From Lysobacteraceae bacterium (GTDB lineage: Bacteria; Pseudomonadota; Gammaproteobacteria; Xanthomonadales; Xanthomonadaceae), in the NCBI GenBank assembly GCA_016789405.1, contig JAEUPQ010000015.1, positions 124,001-188,000 on the forward strand: DNA of 64,000 bases, in the 5' to 3' direction. Shown here in pieces: positions 35,258 to 44,174 of the stretch (the first letter of the stretch is position 1; each line of letters opens with the position of its first letter). Both the position numbers and the translations under genes were made by a program. The notes under the pieces are model-generated. The model saw nothing but the letters and a program-made list of their open reading frames with translations, was not told where the DNA came from and did not search any database.

Positions 35258-36268
35258 TTACTTGGAGCAGTAGAATTTGATGTACCACTCCACGAAATTC
35301 TTCACGCCCACTTCGATCGGCGTGGCCGGCGAATAGCCGGTGTCGCGGGCGAGGGCGCTGACGTCGGCCGCGGTGTCGGGCACATCACCGGGCTGCAGGG
35401 GCAGCAGGTTCATCGTCGCCTTGCGGCCCAGGCAGTCTTCCAGCACTTCGATGTAGCGCAGCAGCTGCACCGGGTTGTTGTTGCCGATGTTGTAGACGCG
35501 GTAGGGCGCGGACGAGGTGGCGGGCGTGGGATCGAGCAGGTCGTGCGACGGATCCGGGCCGGGCACGCGGTCGAGGGTGCGGATCACGCCTTCGACGATG
35601 TCGTCGATGTAGGTGAAGTCGCGGGTGTGCTTGCCGTGGTTGAACACGTCGATCGGTTCGCCGGCAAGGATCTTCTTCGTGAACAGGAACAGCGCCATGT
35701 CCGGGCGACCCCAGGGGCCGTAGACCGTGAAGAAGCGCAGGCCTGTGGTGGGCAGGCCGAACAGATGGCTGTAGGTATGCGCCATCAGCTCGTTGGCCTT
35801 CTTGCTGGCCGCGTACAGGCTGACCGGGTGGTCCACGCTGTCCTCGACCGCGAACGGCAGCTTGCGGTTGGCGCCGTAGACCGAGCTGGACGAGGCATAG
35901 ACCAGGTGCTCGATGCCGCGATGGCGGCAGGCTTCGAGGATGTTGAGGAAGCCGACGATGTTGCTGTCGATGTAGGCGTGCGGGTTCTCCAGCGAGTAGC
36001 GCACGCCGGCCTGCGCGGCAAGGTTCACCACGCGCTGCGGCTTGAAGCTGTCGAAGGCGGCTTCCAGCGTCGCGCGGTCTTCCAGCGAACCCTTGACGAA
36101 GGTGAAGCCGGGCAACGGGGTCAGCCGCGCGAGGCGGGCGTCCTTCAGCGTCGGGTCGTAGTAGTCGTTGAGGTTGTCGTAGCCCAGCACCTCGTCGCCA
36201 CGGGCGATCAGGCGTTCGGTGAGCTTGGAGCCGATGAAGCCGGCGGCGCCGGTGACGAGAACGCGCAT
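35258..36268 (-). CDS. UDP-glucuronate 4-epimerase family NAD-dependent epimerase
   Basis: This is a 336-residue extended SDR enzyme. The NAD motif GAAGFIGS is at residues 7-14, the catalytic YAASKKANE carries Tyr and Lys, and [19 protein letters not shown] is a signature of UDP-GlcA epimerases (LspL/CapI type), which make UDP-galacturonate. It lies with a UDP-sugar dehydrogenase and galE, fitting a surface polysaccharide pathway. ATG 36268 begins [10 protein letters not shown]. Confidence 0.88.
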   Translation of the reverse strand: MRVLVTGAAGFIGSKLTERLIARGDEVLGYDNLNDYYDPTLKDARLARLTPLPGFTFVKGSLEDRATLEAAFDSFKPQRVVNLAAQAGVRYSLENPHAYIDSNIVGFLNILEACRHRGIEHLVYASSSSVYGANRKLPFAVEDSVDHPVSLYAASKKANELMAHTYSHLFGLPTTGLRFFTVYGPWGRPDMALFLFTKKILAGEPIDVFNHGKHTRDFTYIDDIVEGVIRTLDRVPGPDPSHDLLDPTPATSSAPYRVYNIGNNNPVQLLRYIEVLEDCLGRKATMNLLPLQPGDVPDTAADVSALARDTGYSPATPIEVGVKNFVEWYIKFYCSK

Positions 36269-36345
36269 GGAAGTCGCCTGTTCGTTGCGGAAGCGGGGGG
36301 CGGTGGCGGCATTGTCTCGCCGTTGCGGCGGTGAATCCAGCAGAT

Positions 36346-36756
36346 TCAAAATTCTTCTTCGGGGCCGCGCGCCATGACGACGCGATCCCAGACCAGTTGG
36401 GTGCTGGTGGTGCGCCACACACCGTGCAGGGTCCGGCGGAACACCGGGTCGCATTGAGCCTCTGCTTCGATGCGATGGATGAAATCGTCGCCACATTCGC
36501 CGATCAGGTCTTCGATCGGACCCGCTGCGAGCATGCCCAAGGTCCAATCGGATGGCTGTTTGGCGACGACCTTCAGGATGAAACGCCAGATGGCTTCTGC
36601 TTGCGGGTTGCCGACGCCGAATGCCGAATACGCGGGCTCTGATGCCAATGTCGTATCTTCCCGCTGCTGCTCGGTCATTGGCCGCTCGTGGTGCGCAGCG
36701 ATGTAGGCGTCAACCCACTCGTCGAGCTGTTCCTCGCTGTCGAACGGCCAGGCCAT
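36346..36756 (-). CDS. DUF6869-like hypothetical protein
   Basis: This is a 136-residue soluble protein ([20 protein letters not shown]) with conserved-looking [33 protein letters not shown] and a basic HGVWRT stretch. It resembles the DUF6869 group of small unknown proteins. It sits between two sugar-nucleotide genes, 6 nt after the tviB-like stop, so it may be co-transcribed, but it has no sugar-enzyme motif. Confidence 0.65.
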   Translation of the reverse strand: MAWPFDSEEQLDEWVDAYIAAHHERPMTEQQREDTTLASEPAYSAFGVGNPQAEAIWRFILKVVAKQPSDWTLGMLAAGPIEDLIGECGDDFIHRIEAEAQCDPVFRRTLHGVWRTTSTQLVWDRVVMARGPEEEF

Positions 36757-36762
36757 CGTGCC

Positions 36763-38067
36763 TCAGAGACGTCCGTCCACCTGATCACGCGGCAGCAGGC
36801 CCTTCACGTCGAACAGCACCGCGCCCGGCTTGCCGAAGCGACGGATGCCTTCGACACCGAGGTCGGCGAATTCGCGGTGCGACACGGCCAGGATCACGGC
36901 GTCGTACGCGCCTTCGGCCGGCGCGGCGGTCATGCTCAGGCCGTATTCCTCGTGGGCGAGATGTGCGTCGACCCACGGGTCGTGCACGTCGACCTGCGCG
37001 TTGTAGCTGCGCAATTCGGCGAGGATGTCGACCACGCGGGTGTTGCGCAGGTCGGGGCAGTTTTCCTTGAACGCCAGGCCGAGCACGAGGATCTTCGCGT
37101 TCGCCGTGGGCAGGCCGCGACGGGTCATTTCCTTGATCGTGCACTGCGCAACGTGCTGGCCCATGCCGTCGTTGATGCGGCGACCGGCGAGGATCACGTC
37201 CGGGTGGTAACCGATCTGCTGCGCCTTGTGCGTGAGGTAGTACGGGTCCACGCCGATGCAGTGGCCGCCGACCAGGCCGGGCTTGAACGGCAGGAAGTTC
37301 CACTTGGTGCCCGACGCGGCCAGCACCTCGTGTGTGTCGATGCCGAGGCGGTGGAAGATCAGCGACAGTTCGTTGATGAGCGCGATGTTGACGTCGCGCT
37401 GGATGTTTTCGATGACCTTCGCCGCTTCCGCCACGCGGATGCTGCTGGCCTTGTGCGTACCGGCAGTAATGATGCTGGCGTAGAGCGCATCGACGAAATC
37501 GGCGACCTCGGGCGTGGAGCCGGAGGTGACTTTCATGATCGTTTCGAGGCGGTGCTGGTGGTCGCCTGGATTGATGCGTTCCGGGCTGTAACCGGCGAAG
37601 AAATCGACGTTGAAGCGCAGGCCCGATTCGCGCTCGACGATCGGCACGCAGTTCTCTTCGGTCGCGCCCGGATAGACGGTGGATTCGTAGATCGCCACGC
37701 CGCCCTTCCGGATCGCGCGGCCGACGGTGCGGCTGGCGGATTCCAGCGGACGCAGGTCGGGACGCTTGTACTCGTCGATCGGCGTCGGCACGGTGATGAT
37801 GAAGACGTTGCAGCCTTCCAGATCCTTCGCGTCGCAGCTGAAGCCCAGACGATTGGCGGCGCGCAGTTCGGCCTCGCTCGTCTCGAGGGTGCGGTCGTGG
37901 AAGGTCTTGAGCTCGCCGACGCGCTGGGTGTCGATGTCGAACCCGACGACGTCATAGCGCTTGCCGAAGGCCGCCGCGAGCGGCAAGCCCACATAACCCA
38001 GGCCGATGATGGCGATACGGACGTTGTCGAGGCTGGGAGCGTCGTGGGCGGGGCGTGAAGCCTGCAT
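36763..38067 (-). CDS. tviB: TviB/WbpO-type UDP-N-acetylhexosamine 6-dehydrogenase
   Basis: The enzyme oxidises a UDP-N-acetylhexosamine (GalNAc or GlcNAc) to its uronate with NAD+, giving an acidic sugar for surface polysaccharide. The 434-residue protein has [10 protein letters not shown] (22-31), [24 protein letters not shown], and the catalytic Cys270 in [13 protein letters not shown]. The sequence is closer to TviB/WbpO than to UDP-glucose dehydrogenase; the hexosamine cannot be fixed by eye. It is divergent from galE. Confidence 0.88.
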   Translation of the reverse strand: MQASRPAHDAPSLDNVRIAIIGLGYVGLPLAAAFGKRYDVVGFDIDTQRVGELKTFHDRTLETSEAELRAANRLGFSCDAKDLEGCNVFIITVPTPIDEYKRPDLRPLESASRTVGRAIRKGGVAIYESTVYPGATEENCVPIVERESGLRFNVDFFAGYSPERINPGDHQHRLETIMKVTSGSTPEVADFVDALYASIITAGTHKASSIRVAEAAKVIENIQRDVNIALINELSLIFHRLGIDTHEVLAASGTKWNFLPFKPGLVGGHCIGVDPYYLTHKAQQIGYHPDVILAGRRINDGMGQHVAQCTIKEMTRRGLPTANAKILVLGLAFKENCPDLRNTRVVDILAELRSYNAQVDVHDPWVDAHLAHEEYGLSMTAAPAEGAYDAVILAVSHREFADLGVEGIRRFGKPGAVLFDVKGLLPRDQVDGRL

Positions 38068-38297
38068 CGTGCGGTATTCCGGGAAGTCGAGAGCGCGAGG
38101 TGGGGAAGTCTACCAGTCGGGTTGCCGGCGGCGGCGCGATGCCGCACGATGGCGCCCGCCGTGACGGGGCGTTGGCAGGGGGGACGCGGAAAGTGCGTCG
38201 ATCCGGCCATTCCGCGATGCAATGTCCGTCCCGGGATGCATCTTCCGTACCGAGTCGTTCGTCCCGGCAGTCTGTCCACCAACGGAAATCTATTTCG

Positions 38298-39314
38298 ATG
38301 CGAGTCCTGGTCTGCGGCGGCGCGGGTTACATCGGCAGTCACACCTGCGTCGCCCTGGCCGAGCGCGGGCACGAGGCGGTGATCGTCGACAACTTCTGCA
38401 ACAGTTCGCCGGAAGTGCTGTCGCGCCTGGCGCGCATCACCGGCCACGCGCCGACCGTGCATCGCATGGACGTGCGCGATGCCGATGCACTGGCGGATCT
38501 GTTCTCGCGCGACCGCTTCGATGCCGTGATCCACTTCGCCGCGCTGAAGGCGGTGGGCGAGTCCTGCGAGAAGCCGCTGGACTATTTCGACAACAACATC
38601 GCCGGCACCATCGTGCTGCTCAAGGCCATGCAGGCCGCCGGCCTGCGCCGACTGGTGTTCAGTTCGTCGGCCACGGTCTACGGCGAGCCTGCATCGGTGC
38701 CGATCGACGAGGACGCGGCGCTGTCGGCCACCAATCCCTACGGCCGCACCAAGCTGGTGATGGAGCAGCTGATCGGCGATGTCTGCGCCGCCGATCGCGC
38801 ATGGCAGGCGATCAGCCTGCGCTATTTCAACCCGGTGGGTGCGCATCCATCGGGCCTGATCGGTGAATCCCCGAACGGGATCCCGAGCAACCTGATGCCC
38901 TACATCTGCCAGGTCGCGGTCGGCAAGCGCGAGCGGCTGCAGGTCTTCGGCGGCGACTGGCCGACGGTCGACGGCACGGGCGTGCGCGACTACATCCACG
39001 TGATGGACCTGGCGCAGGCCCACGTGCACGCGCTGGAGGCGCTGGACGGCGTACAGGGCCATCTGCCGTTGAACCTTGGCGTGGGCCGTGGCGTGAGCGT
39101 GCTGGAACTCGTGCGCGCCTTCGAGGCCGCGAGCGGGCGTGATGTGCCGTACGCGATCGTAGATCGGCGTGCAGGCGACGTCGCCGAGGCCTATGCTGAC
39201 CCTGCACGCGCCGAGCGCATCCTCGGCTGGCGTGCCTCGCGTGATGTCGACGACATGTGCCGTGATGCCTGGCGGTGGCAGTCGATGAATCCCGACGGCT
39301 ACGCAGACCGCTGA
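38298..39314 (+). CDS. galE: UDP-glucose 4-epimerase
   Basis: GalE interconverts UDP-glucose and UDP-galactose. The 338-residue protein has the NAD motif GGAGYIGSHT (7-16), HFAALKAVGES, FSSSATVYG, the catalytic YGRTK and the galactose-binding NPVGAHPSG and GVRDYIHVMDLA. ATG 38298 is chosen over upstream frame extensions of shadow composition. The last 16 nt overlap the end of the converging hydrolase gene. Confidence 0.94.
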   Translation: MRVLVCGGAGYIGSHTCVALAERGHEAVIVDNFCNSSPEVLSRLARITGHAPTVHRMDVRDADALADLFSRDRFDAVIHFAALKAVGESCEKPLDYFDNNIAGTIVLLKAMQAAGLRRLVFSSSATVYGEPASVPIDEDAALSATNPYGRTKLVMEQLIGDVCAADRAWQAISLRYFNPVGAHPSGLIGESPNGIPSNLMPYICQVAVGKRERLQVFGGDWPTVDGTGVRDYIHVMDLAQAHVHALEALDGVQGHLPLNLGVGRGVSVLELVRAFEAASGRDVPYAIVDRRAGDVAEAYADPARAERILGWRASRDVDDMCRDAWRWQSMNPDGYADR

Positions 39315-40171
39315 TCCAGTCCTGAGGCGAGCGCCCGGGCCACGGCATCGGGCCGCTGCATCCATGCGAAGTGATCGGCCTTCACGCCCAGCGTGGCGGC
39401 GTCGAGCGTGCTGCAGCGCAGTCCGGTCGCACGCATCTTGCCGAGCAGGAAATCCAGCGAGGATCGTGGCGCCAGCCAGTCGTCCCCGAACAGCACGGCA
39501 TCGATATCGACCGTGATCGAAGACAGGGCTGTTTCGAGGTCGCGGGACATGCATGCGCCGGCATACCGGCCGCTGAGCGCCGTGCGCGACCAGTCGCGCA
39601 TCACGCCGCGTGCCTCCTTGCCGCCGAAGCCGATGGCGCGGCCGGGCAGGGCGCCCTGGCGATCGGCCAGCCATGGCAGGAAGCGATAGGCCAGCGGCAG
39701 CAGCCAGCGGCGCGGGCGCGGGAACGCCGGCCAGTACGGCGCGCCGCTGGCGACAAGCCACAGGCGCGAGGCTGCACGGTTGTCGAGCCCGAGCAGGCAG
39801 GCCGCCAGCTGGCCGCCGAGGCTGTGCCCGCCGACGATGTGCGCGAGCCCGGGCGTTCGCGCATGCATCAGGTCGAGGCTCGCGGGCAGGTCGTGGTCCA
39901 GCAGCTCGCGATACCCCCAGTTGCTGTCGCGGCCCGCACGTCGGTCGCTGCTGCCGTGGCCCCGCCATTCGTGCACGAACACCGCAATGCCGTGACGGTT
40001 CAGGGCTTCGGCGAACGGCAGGTAGTGGCGTGCGGCAACCCCGAGCGCGGGCACCCACAGCAAGGCCGCGATCGGTGATTCGGGCTGGCGCGCGAGCAGC
40101 CGGAAGCGATGGCCGTCGCCCGCTTCCACGGTCAGGCCGTCGCCCTCTGCGGGGCGCTCCGGGTCGAGCAC
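39299..40171 (-). CDS. Alpha/beta-fold hydrolase
   Basis: This is a ~290-residue serine-hydrolase-fold protein with a nucleophile elbow GGHSLGGQLA and the strand VFVHEWRGHGSSDR. It resembles esterase-like proteins annotated as serine aminopeptidase S33 domain. The start is uncertain: GTG 40171 has CAGG 5 nt upstream, while TTG 40186 would overlap the thiD stop (TTGA). It is translated after thiD. The substrate is unknown. Confidence 0.78.
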   Translation of the reverse strand: MLDPERPAEGDGLTVEAGDGHRFRLLARQPESPIAALLWVPALGVAARHYLPFAEALNRHGIAVFVHEWRGHGSSDRRAGRDSNWGYRELLDHDLPASLDLMHARTPGLAHIVGGHSLGGQLAACLLGLDNRAASRLWLVASGAPYWPAFPRPRRWLLPLAYRFLPWLADRQGALPGRAIGFGGKEARGVMRDWSRTALSGRYAGACMSRDLETALSSITVDIDAVLFGDDWLAPRSSLDFLLGKMRATGLRCSTLDAATLGVKADHFAWMQRPDAVARALASGLDQRSA

Positions 40172-40182
40172 GTCAGCCTGGA

Positions 40183-41010
40183 TCAAGAGGAGCGGTCCGC
40201 GGCGCCGAAATGGTCGAGCACGAGCACGTCGCTGCGCCCCGGTCGCGTGCCGGTCTTCAGTGCGCGATGCACGTAGGCCGATGCGGCATGGCAGGCCTCG
40301 TCCAGCGGCATGCCGAGCGCCAGCTGCGCGGCCAGCGCCGAGGCGAGCGTGCAGCCCGTCCCATGCGCGTTGACCTTGAGCCGCGGATGATGGATCTCGC
40401 GATGCTTGCGGCCACCGGATTCGCGACGTGCCGCGAACAGGTCGACCACCTCCGGGCCCGTGTCGAGGTGGCCGCCCTTGAGCAGCACCGCGCCGGCACC
40501 GAGGTCGAGCAGGTCGTCGCACGCCTGGCGCATCGCATCGAGATCGGGGATCGTGCGGCCCAGCAGGAACTCGGCTTCAGGCAGGTTCGGCGTCACCACC
40601 GTGGCCATCGGCAGCAGGCGCTTGCGCAGCACCTCGATCGCGCTGTTCGCCAGCAATTGCGCGCCCGAGGTCGCGACCATCACCGGGTCGACCACGATGA
40701 AGCGCGGGCAGTGCTGGTCGAGCGCCTTGACCACGGCATGGATCATGTCGGCGTTGGCGAGCATGCCGATCTTCACCGCCTGGATGTCGAAATCGTCGAA
40801 GCAGGTGTCGATCTGCTCGCGCAGGAATGCGGCCTGCGGCACTTCCACGGCGGTGACGCCGCGGGTGTGCTGGGCGGTCAGCGCAGCGATCGCGCACAGG
40901 CCGTGCACGCGATGCGCGGCGAAGGTCTTCAGGTCGGCCTGGATGCCTGCGCCGCCACCGGAATCGGAACCGGCGATGGCAAGGACTGAAACGGGGCGGG
41001 GGATGTTCAT
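40183..41010 (-). CDS. thiD: Hydroxymethylpyrimidine kinase/phosphomethylpyrimidine kinase
   Basis: ThiD phosphorylates HMP and HMP-P in thiamine synthesis. The 275-residue ribokinase-fold protein has AIAGSDSGGGAGIQADLKTF, KIGMLAN, DPVMVATSG, LLKGGHL and the catalytic GTGCT. ATG 41010 (MNIPRPVSVLAIAG) begins the homology; the longer frame is not supported. No TPP riboswitch is seen upstream, and no other thi gene is adjacent. Confidence 0.94.
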   Translation of the reverse strand: MNIPRPVSVLAIAGSDSGGGAGIQADLKTFAAHRVHGLCAIAALTAQHTRGVTAVEVPQAAFLREQIDTCFDDFDIQAVKIGMLANADMIHAVVKALDQHCPRFIVVDPVMVATSGAQLLANSAIEVLRKRLLPMATVVTPNLPEAEFLLGRTIPDLDAMRQACDDLLDLGAGAVLLKGGHLDTGPEVVDLFAARRESGGRKHREIHHPRLKVNAHGTGCTLASALAAQLALGMPLDEACHAASAYVHRALKTGTRPGRSDVLVLDHFGAADRSS

Positions 41011-41053
41011 GCGGCGATTGTCGCTCGGGGTCGGGGGGCGTCGCAGCTGCAAT

Positions 41054-41725
41054 TTACGACACTTCGTGCCGTTTCCAATGGCGGTGCACGGTGTAGGCCA
41101 GGCCGACGACACCGGTCAGCACGGCGGGCACCGCAAGCGCGCGGTACGCCAGGGCCCGGAACAGCCAGGCGCCGAGCACCGCACCGGACAGGAAGCCGGC
41201 GATGATCAGGGCACTGAGCCGGAGGCGCCGGGTCTGCAGCGGCAGCCCGCGCAGCGCATGGCCCAGGCCGATGCCCAGGTCCGTGAACATGCCGCTGAGG
41301 TGCGTCGTGCGGATCACCGCGCCGCTGTAGGTGGTGGCCATCGCGTTCTGCAGGCCGCAGGCCATCGCCGCGGTCCAGGCGCCGAGGATCCATTGCCGTT
41401 CCAGCATCGGGATCGACGCGAACAGCAGCAGGGACACGCCGGTCAGCGCGACCCCGTAACGGCGCCCGAGGCGCAGCGTGCTGTCCTGGATGATCAGGCC
41501 GCTGAGCATGGCGCCGAGGACGAAGGCGACGATCACGCCCCCCAGGTGCAGGGCCTTGTCGAAGGCCGCTTCGGACAAGGCGTCGCCGAGCAGGGTGGTG
41601 GTCCCGGTCAGGTGGGTGATCGCCTGGTGCTCGAAGCCCAGGTAGCCGGCGACATTGACCATGCCACCGATGCACGACAGCACGAACGCGCCGACCCAGA
41701 CCCAGCGCGGCAACTGCACGCCCAC
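41054..41725 (-). CDS. DUF1275 (YoaK) membrane protein
   Basis: This is a 223-residue membrane protein with six predicted helices. The N-terminal SCIGGMVNVAGYLGFEHQAITHLTGTTTLL and the central GLQNAMATTYSGAVIRTTHLSGMFTDLGIGLG are typical of DUF1275. The function is unknown for the family. The start is GTG 41725, with GGAGG 8 nt upstream; it lies one base after the stop of the upstream acetyltransferase gene. Confidence 0.85.
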   Translation of the reverse strand: MGVQLPRWVWVGAFVLSCIGGMVNVAGYLGFEHQAITHLTGTTTLLGDALSEAAFDKALHLGGVIVAFVLGAMLSGLIIQDSTLRLGRRYGVALTGVSLLLFASIPMLERQWILGAWTAAMACGLQNAMATTYSGAVIRTTHLSGMFTDLGIGLGHALRGLPLQTRRLRLSALIIAGFLSGAVLGAWLFRALAYRALAVPAVLTGVVGLAYTVHRHWKRHEVS

Positions 41726-41726
41726 G

Positions 41727-42293
41727 TCAATCGCCTCCCGCACTGGGCGAGGCCTGCGCGAGATCGCGTGGCAGCAGCGAGAAGACCACGGCATCGCAGG
41801 CCGCGCCGTCGAACACGATCGCATCGCGAGCGATGCCTTCGCACACGGCGCCGAGTTTGATCGCGACCCGGAGGCTGGCGCGGTTTTCCGGCTGGACGAG
41901 GATCGATATCCGCTGCAGGCCGAGCGCATCGAATCCGAATGTCGCCGCCTGGTGCGCCGCGGCGACCGCCACGCCGCGTCCCCGGGCGGCATCGCTGACC
42001 CAATAGCCCATGTGCGCCGATCGATAGGCGCGGATGCGGTGGTTGATCCCGACGCCGCCAAGGACGCGGCCGTCGATCGCATCGAAGATCCCGAAGTGAT
42101 GCTCCTCGCCCGTGTCCTGGATGCGGGCGCAGTGTGCGATCCAGTCCGCGGCCGAGGACAGGTCGTAGGCGTCGGTGGCCCAGGGCAGCCATTGCGACAG
42201 CGTCCCCAGAGAAGCGCGAACCGCAGCGTGGAGCGCAGGCGCATCCCCGGGCTGCCAGGGGCGAATCAGGACATCGTCTGCTTCGGGGGGCAT
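41727..42293 (-). CDS. GNAT acetyltransferase (RimJ/RimL type)
   Basis: This is a 188-residue acetyl-CoA-dependent N-acetyltransferase. The GNAT core is visible: LIRPWQPGDAPALHAAV, HFGIFDAIDGRVLGGVGI, MGYWVSDAARGRGVAVAAA (acetyl-CoA loop) and LQRISILVQPENRASLRVAIKLG. RimJ/RimL relatives acetylate ribosomal proteins or small substrates; the target is unknown. It is coupled to the DUF1275 gene. Confidence 0.88.
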   Translation of the reverse strand: MPPEADDVLIRPWQPGDAPALHAAVRASLGTLSQWLPWATDAYDLSSAADWIAHCARIQDTGEEHHFGIFDAIDGRVLGGVGINHRIRAYRSAHMGYWVSDAARGRGVAVAAAHQAATFGFDALGLQRISILVQPENRASLRVAIKLGAVCEGIARDAIVFDGAACDAVVFSLLPRDLAQASPSAGGD

Positions 42294-42374
42294 GGGGCGT
42301 TCGCGGAAAGGTCCTGCCCGATGTTAGTGCTTGCCCCCGGGTTTTTCATGCCTTGCGCGGCATGCTTCCGAAGA

Positions 42375-42728
42375 TCAGCGCGCAACTGCCTGCAGCACGG
42401 CAAGAATCCGTTCGCGCATGCGTCGGGGCATGCGTCGAAGCGCATGGAGGCAGGCGATTTCCACTTCGTCCTGGGCGCGCTCGTCCTCCTCGGCAGCCCC
42501 GGCCCCCTCTTCCGGGCGGGGTTCGCCTCGGCCGGTGCCCAGCCACTCCAGACTCACGCCGGTCTGGATGGCGATCGCGATCAGATGGTCCATCGACGGC
42601 AGGTTCCCGTTTGGGCTTTCCCACTGCGCGACCGCGCCGCGCTGCACGCCCACGCGCAGCGCAAGATCAGCCTGCGTGAGGCCCGCGAGGCTGCGTGCGC
42701 GACGGATCCGGTTGTCCAGTGTCGGCAT
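42375..42728 (-). CDS. XRE-family helix-turn-helix regulator
   Basis: This is a 117-residue protein with an N-terminal HTH (NRIRRARSLAGLTQADLALRVGVQRGAVAQWE, about residues 6-37) followed by NGNLPSMDHLIAIA and a Glu/Ala-rich linker to a basic C-terminal helix (RRMPRRMRERILAVLQ). ATG 42728 (MPTLDNRI) is chosen; ATG 42767 is also in frame. The N-terminus resembles CI/LexA-like phage repressors, but no peptidase domain and no phage genes are present. Confidence 0.78.
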   Translation of the reverse strand: MPTLDNRIRRARSLAGLTQADLALRVGVQRGAVAQWESPNGNLPSMDHLIAIAIQTGVSLEWLGTGRGEPRPEEGAGAAEEDERAQDEVEIACLHALRRMPRRMRERILAVLQAVAR

Positions 42729-43068
42729 CCTGCGACTCCTGACGGCGGAACGCCAATACGGCGACATGACGAAACTTGTACGGAATGGCTGACATTCGCA
42801 AGTGTCTTCGACCCTGTCTCATGCAACAGGGAGGGCCAATGGCTTGGACAAGGACGCATCGGGAAGCCGTTCGGAGCCCTGCGTGGCTGCCCGAGAACGG
42901 CATGTCCGCCCGGCACGAATGATGCTGGTGGGTCATCGATAACGTCTCTTGTCTACGCAAAGTGCATCGGCGTATCAAGGGCGTGCATGGCGGAACAGGG
43001 TAACGGATGGCGACTGATGCGTCCGAACGCCACTCCGTCGCGCACCCCCGAACCGCCATGGAGGCGTT
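42729..43068. other. Intergenic region between XRE and secreted-protein genes
   Basis: This 340-nt divergent gap must contain the start signals of both flanking genes. GGAGG at 43060-43064 is a good ribosome site for the downstream gene. I found no clear operator palindrome, RNA gene or repeat. Confidence 0.4.
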
Positions 43069-44085
43069 ATGCGCAGCGCACTCGTCAAACTGTCCCTGAT
43101 CGGCTTGGCCGTCGTCGTACCGACCGCAGCCGCAGGCATCCTCTGGATGTCGAACAACAGCACGGGCCTTGCACCAGAATCAATGCGAGGCGAACTTGCC
43201 GAAAGCATCGTCGATGCATGGTCCTCCGAAGCGTCCAAGCGGTATGGTGTCGCTCCGAGAGAATGGGCGGAATCGGTACGACCGACCTTGTCCGAGGCCG
43301 ATATCGCCAACCTGGAACGCGCCGCCAGTGCGCCCAGCTTCGAGTCGATGTCGCTCTCGCTCATGGGCGGAACACAAACGCCGTCGAGCAGTGCGAAACT
43401 TGGCACGGCAGGATCTGATCTTGTCTACACGCCGCTTACGCCCTGCCGAATCGTCGATACGCGTCTGGCCGGCGGTCCGATCGCCACGAATACCATGCGC
43501 AGCTTCATCGCATACACGGCGACTGATTTCTCCGCACAGGGTGGCGATGCGACCAACTGCAATATTCCGATGAACGCGTCCGCAGTGACAGTCAAGGTCA
43601 CCGCATCGAATCCAATGCTCAATGGTTACCTGACCGTGTTTCCGTCCAATGAAGCCCGGCCGCTCGCATCGTCACTCAACTACATCGCGAACGTCGATAC
43701 CTCGAACGAATCGCATTTCCGGCTCTGCAGGCCTTCGTGCCCGACACAGTTCAGCGTGTACACGCTGTTCCAGACCAACGTCGTCATCGACGTGAACGGT
43801 TACTTCATGGAGCCCGAAGCCACCGAGCTGGATTGCACCGTCGCCCAGCAGACCGGCAACCTGGATCTGCTCGGTGGACTGCAGAGCCGTACAGTCAGCT
43901 GCCCGGCCGGCTACACAGCGACTGGCGGTGGCTGCGGCGGTCCGCTTGGCATCGGCGTGAGCAATTCGCAGCCGGTGGTCACTGCGGGCAGGCCGACCGG
44001 CTGGTCCTGCGACCTCGTCGGTTCGCTGCTCAGCGTGATCAGCTACCAGGTCAATGCCACGTGCTGCCGGACCCCCGGACGCTGA
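43069..44085 (+). CDS. Secreted protein with VDTR/NGYF-type domain
   Basis: This is a 338-residue exported protein. The N-terminal signal or anchor (MRSALVKLSLIGLAVVVPTAAAG) precedes a helical region to ~100. Then comes a domain with YTPLTPCRIVDTRLAGG and, later, VVIDVNGYF, a pairing seen in many large bacterial secreted proteins. A Cys-rich C-terminal region follows (CTVAQQTG, VSCPAGYTATGGGC, SCDLVG, CCRTPGR), probably disulfide-bonded. The function is unknown. A strong terminator follows. Confidence 0.75.
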   Translation: MRSALVKLSLIGLAVVVPTAAAGILWMSNNSTGLAPESMRGELAESIVDAWSSEASKRYGVAPREWAESVRPTLSEADIANLERAASAPSFESMSLSLMGGTQTPSSSAKLGTAGSDLVYTPLTPCRIVDTRLAGGPIATNTMRSFIAYTATDFSAQGGDATNCNIPMNASAVTVKVTASNPMLNGYLTVFPSNEARPLASSLNYIANVDTSNESHFRLCRPSCPTQFSVYTLFQTNVVIDVNGYFMEPEATELDCTVAQQTGNLDLLGGLQSRTVSCPAGYTATGGGCGGPLGIGVSNSQPVVTAGRPTGWSCDLVGSLLSVISYQVNATCCRTPGR

Positions 44086-44120
44086 TGTCGATGTCGTTGC
44101 ATTGCATCGCCTCATGAACG

Positions 44121-44148
44121 CGAAAGCCCGCCGATCGGCGGGCTTTCG
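44121..44148. terminator. Bidirectional terminator
   Basis: A perfect palindrome of 28 nt (left half CGAAAGCCCGCCGA) is followed by TTTG on the plus strand and preceded by short A-rich sequence. It lies between the converging secreted-protein and phoH genes and should serve both. Confidence 0.8.
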
Positions 44149-44174
44149 TTTGAAGCGGATGAGGCATTGCGACG

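Noticed and set aside
37533-40058. 841-codon minus-strand frame
   Set aside because: It overlaps tviB and the hydrolase gene on the same strand in another frame and galE in antisense, with no recognisable domain.
41011-41053. TPP riboswitch upstream of thiD
   Set aside because: The gap is 43 nt, too short for the aptamer, and no TPP core sequence is present.
42375-42728. Phage repressor indicating a prophage
   Set aside because: The HTH protein stands alone; no integrase, structural or lysis genes occur nearby and GC is normal.
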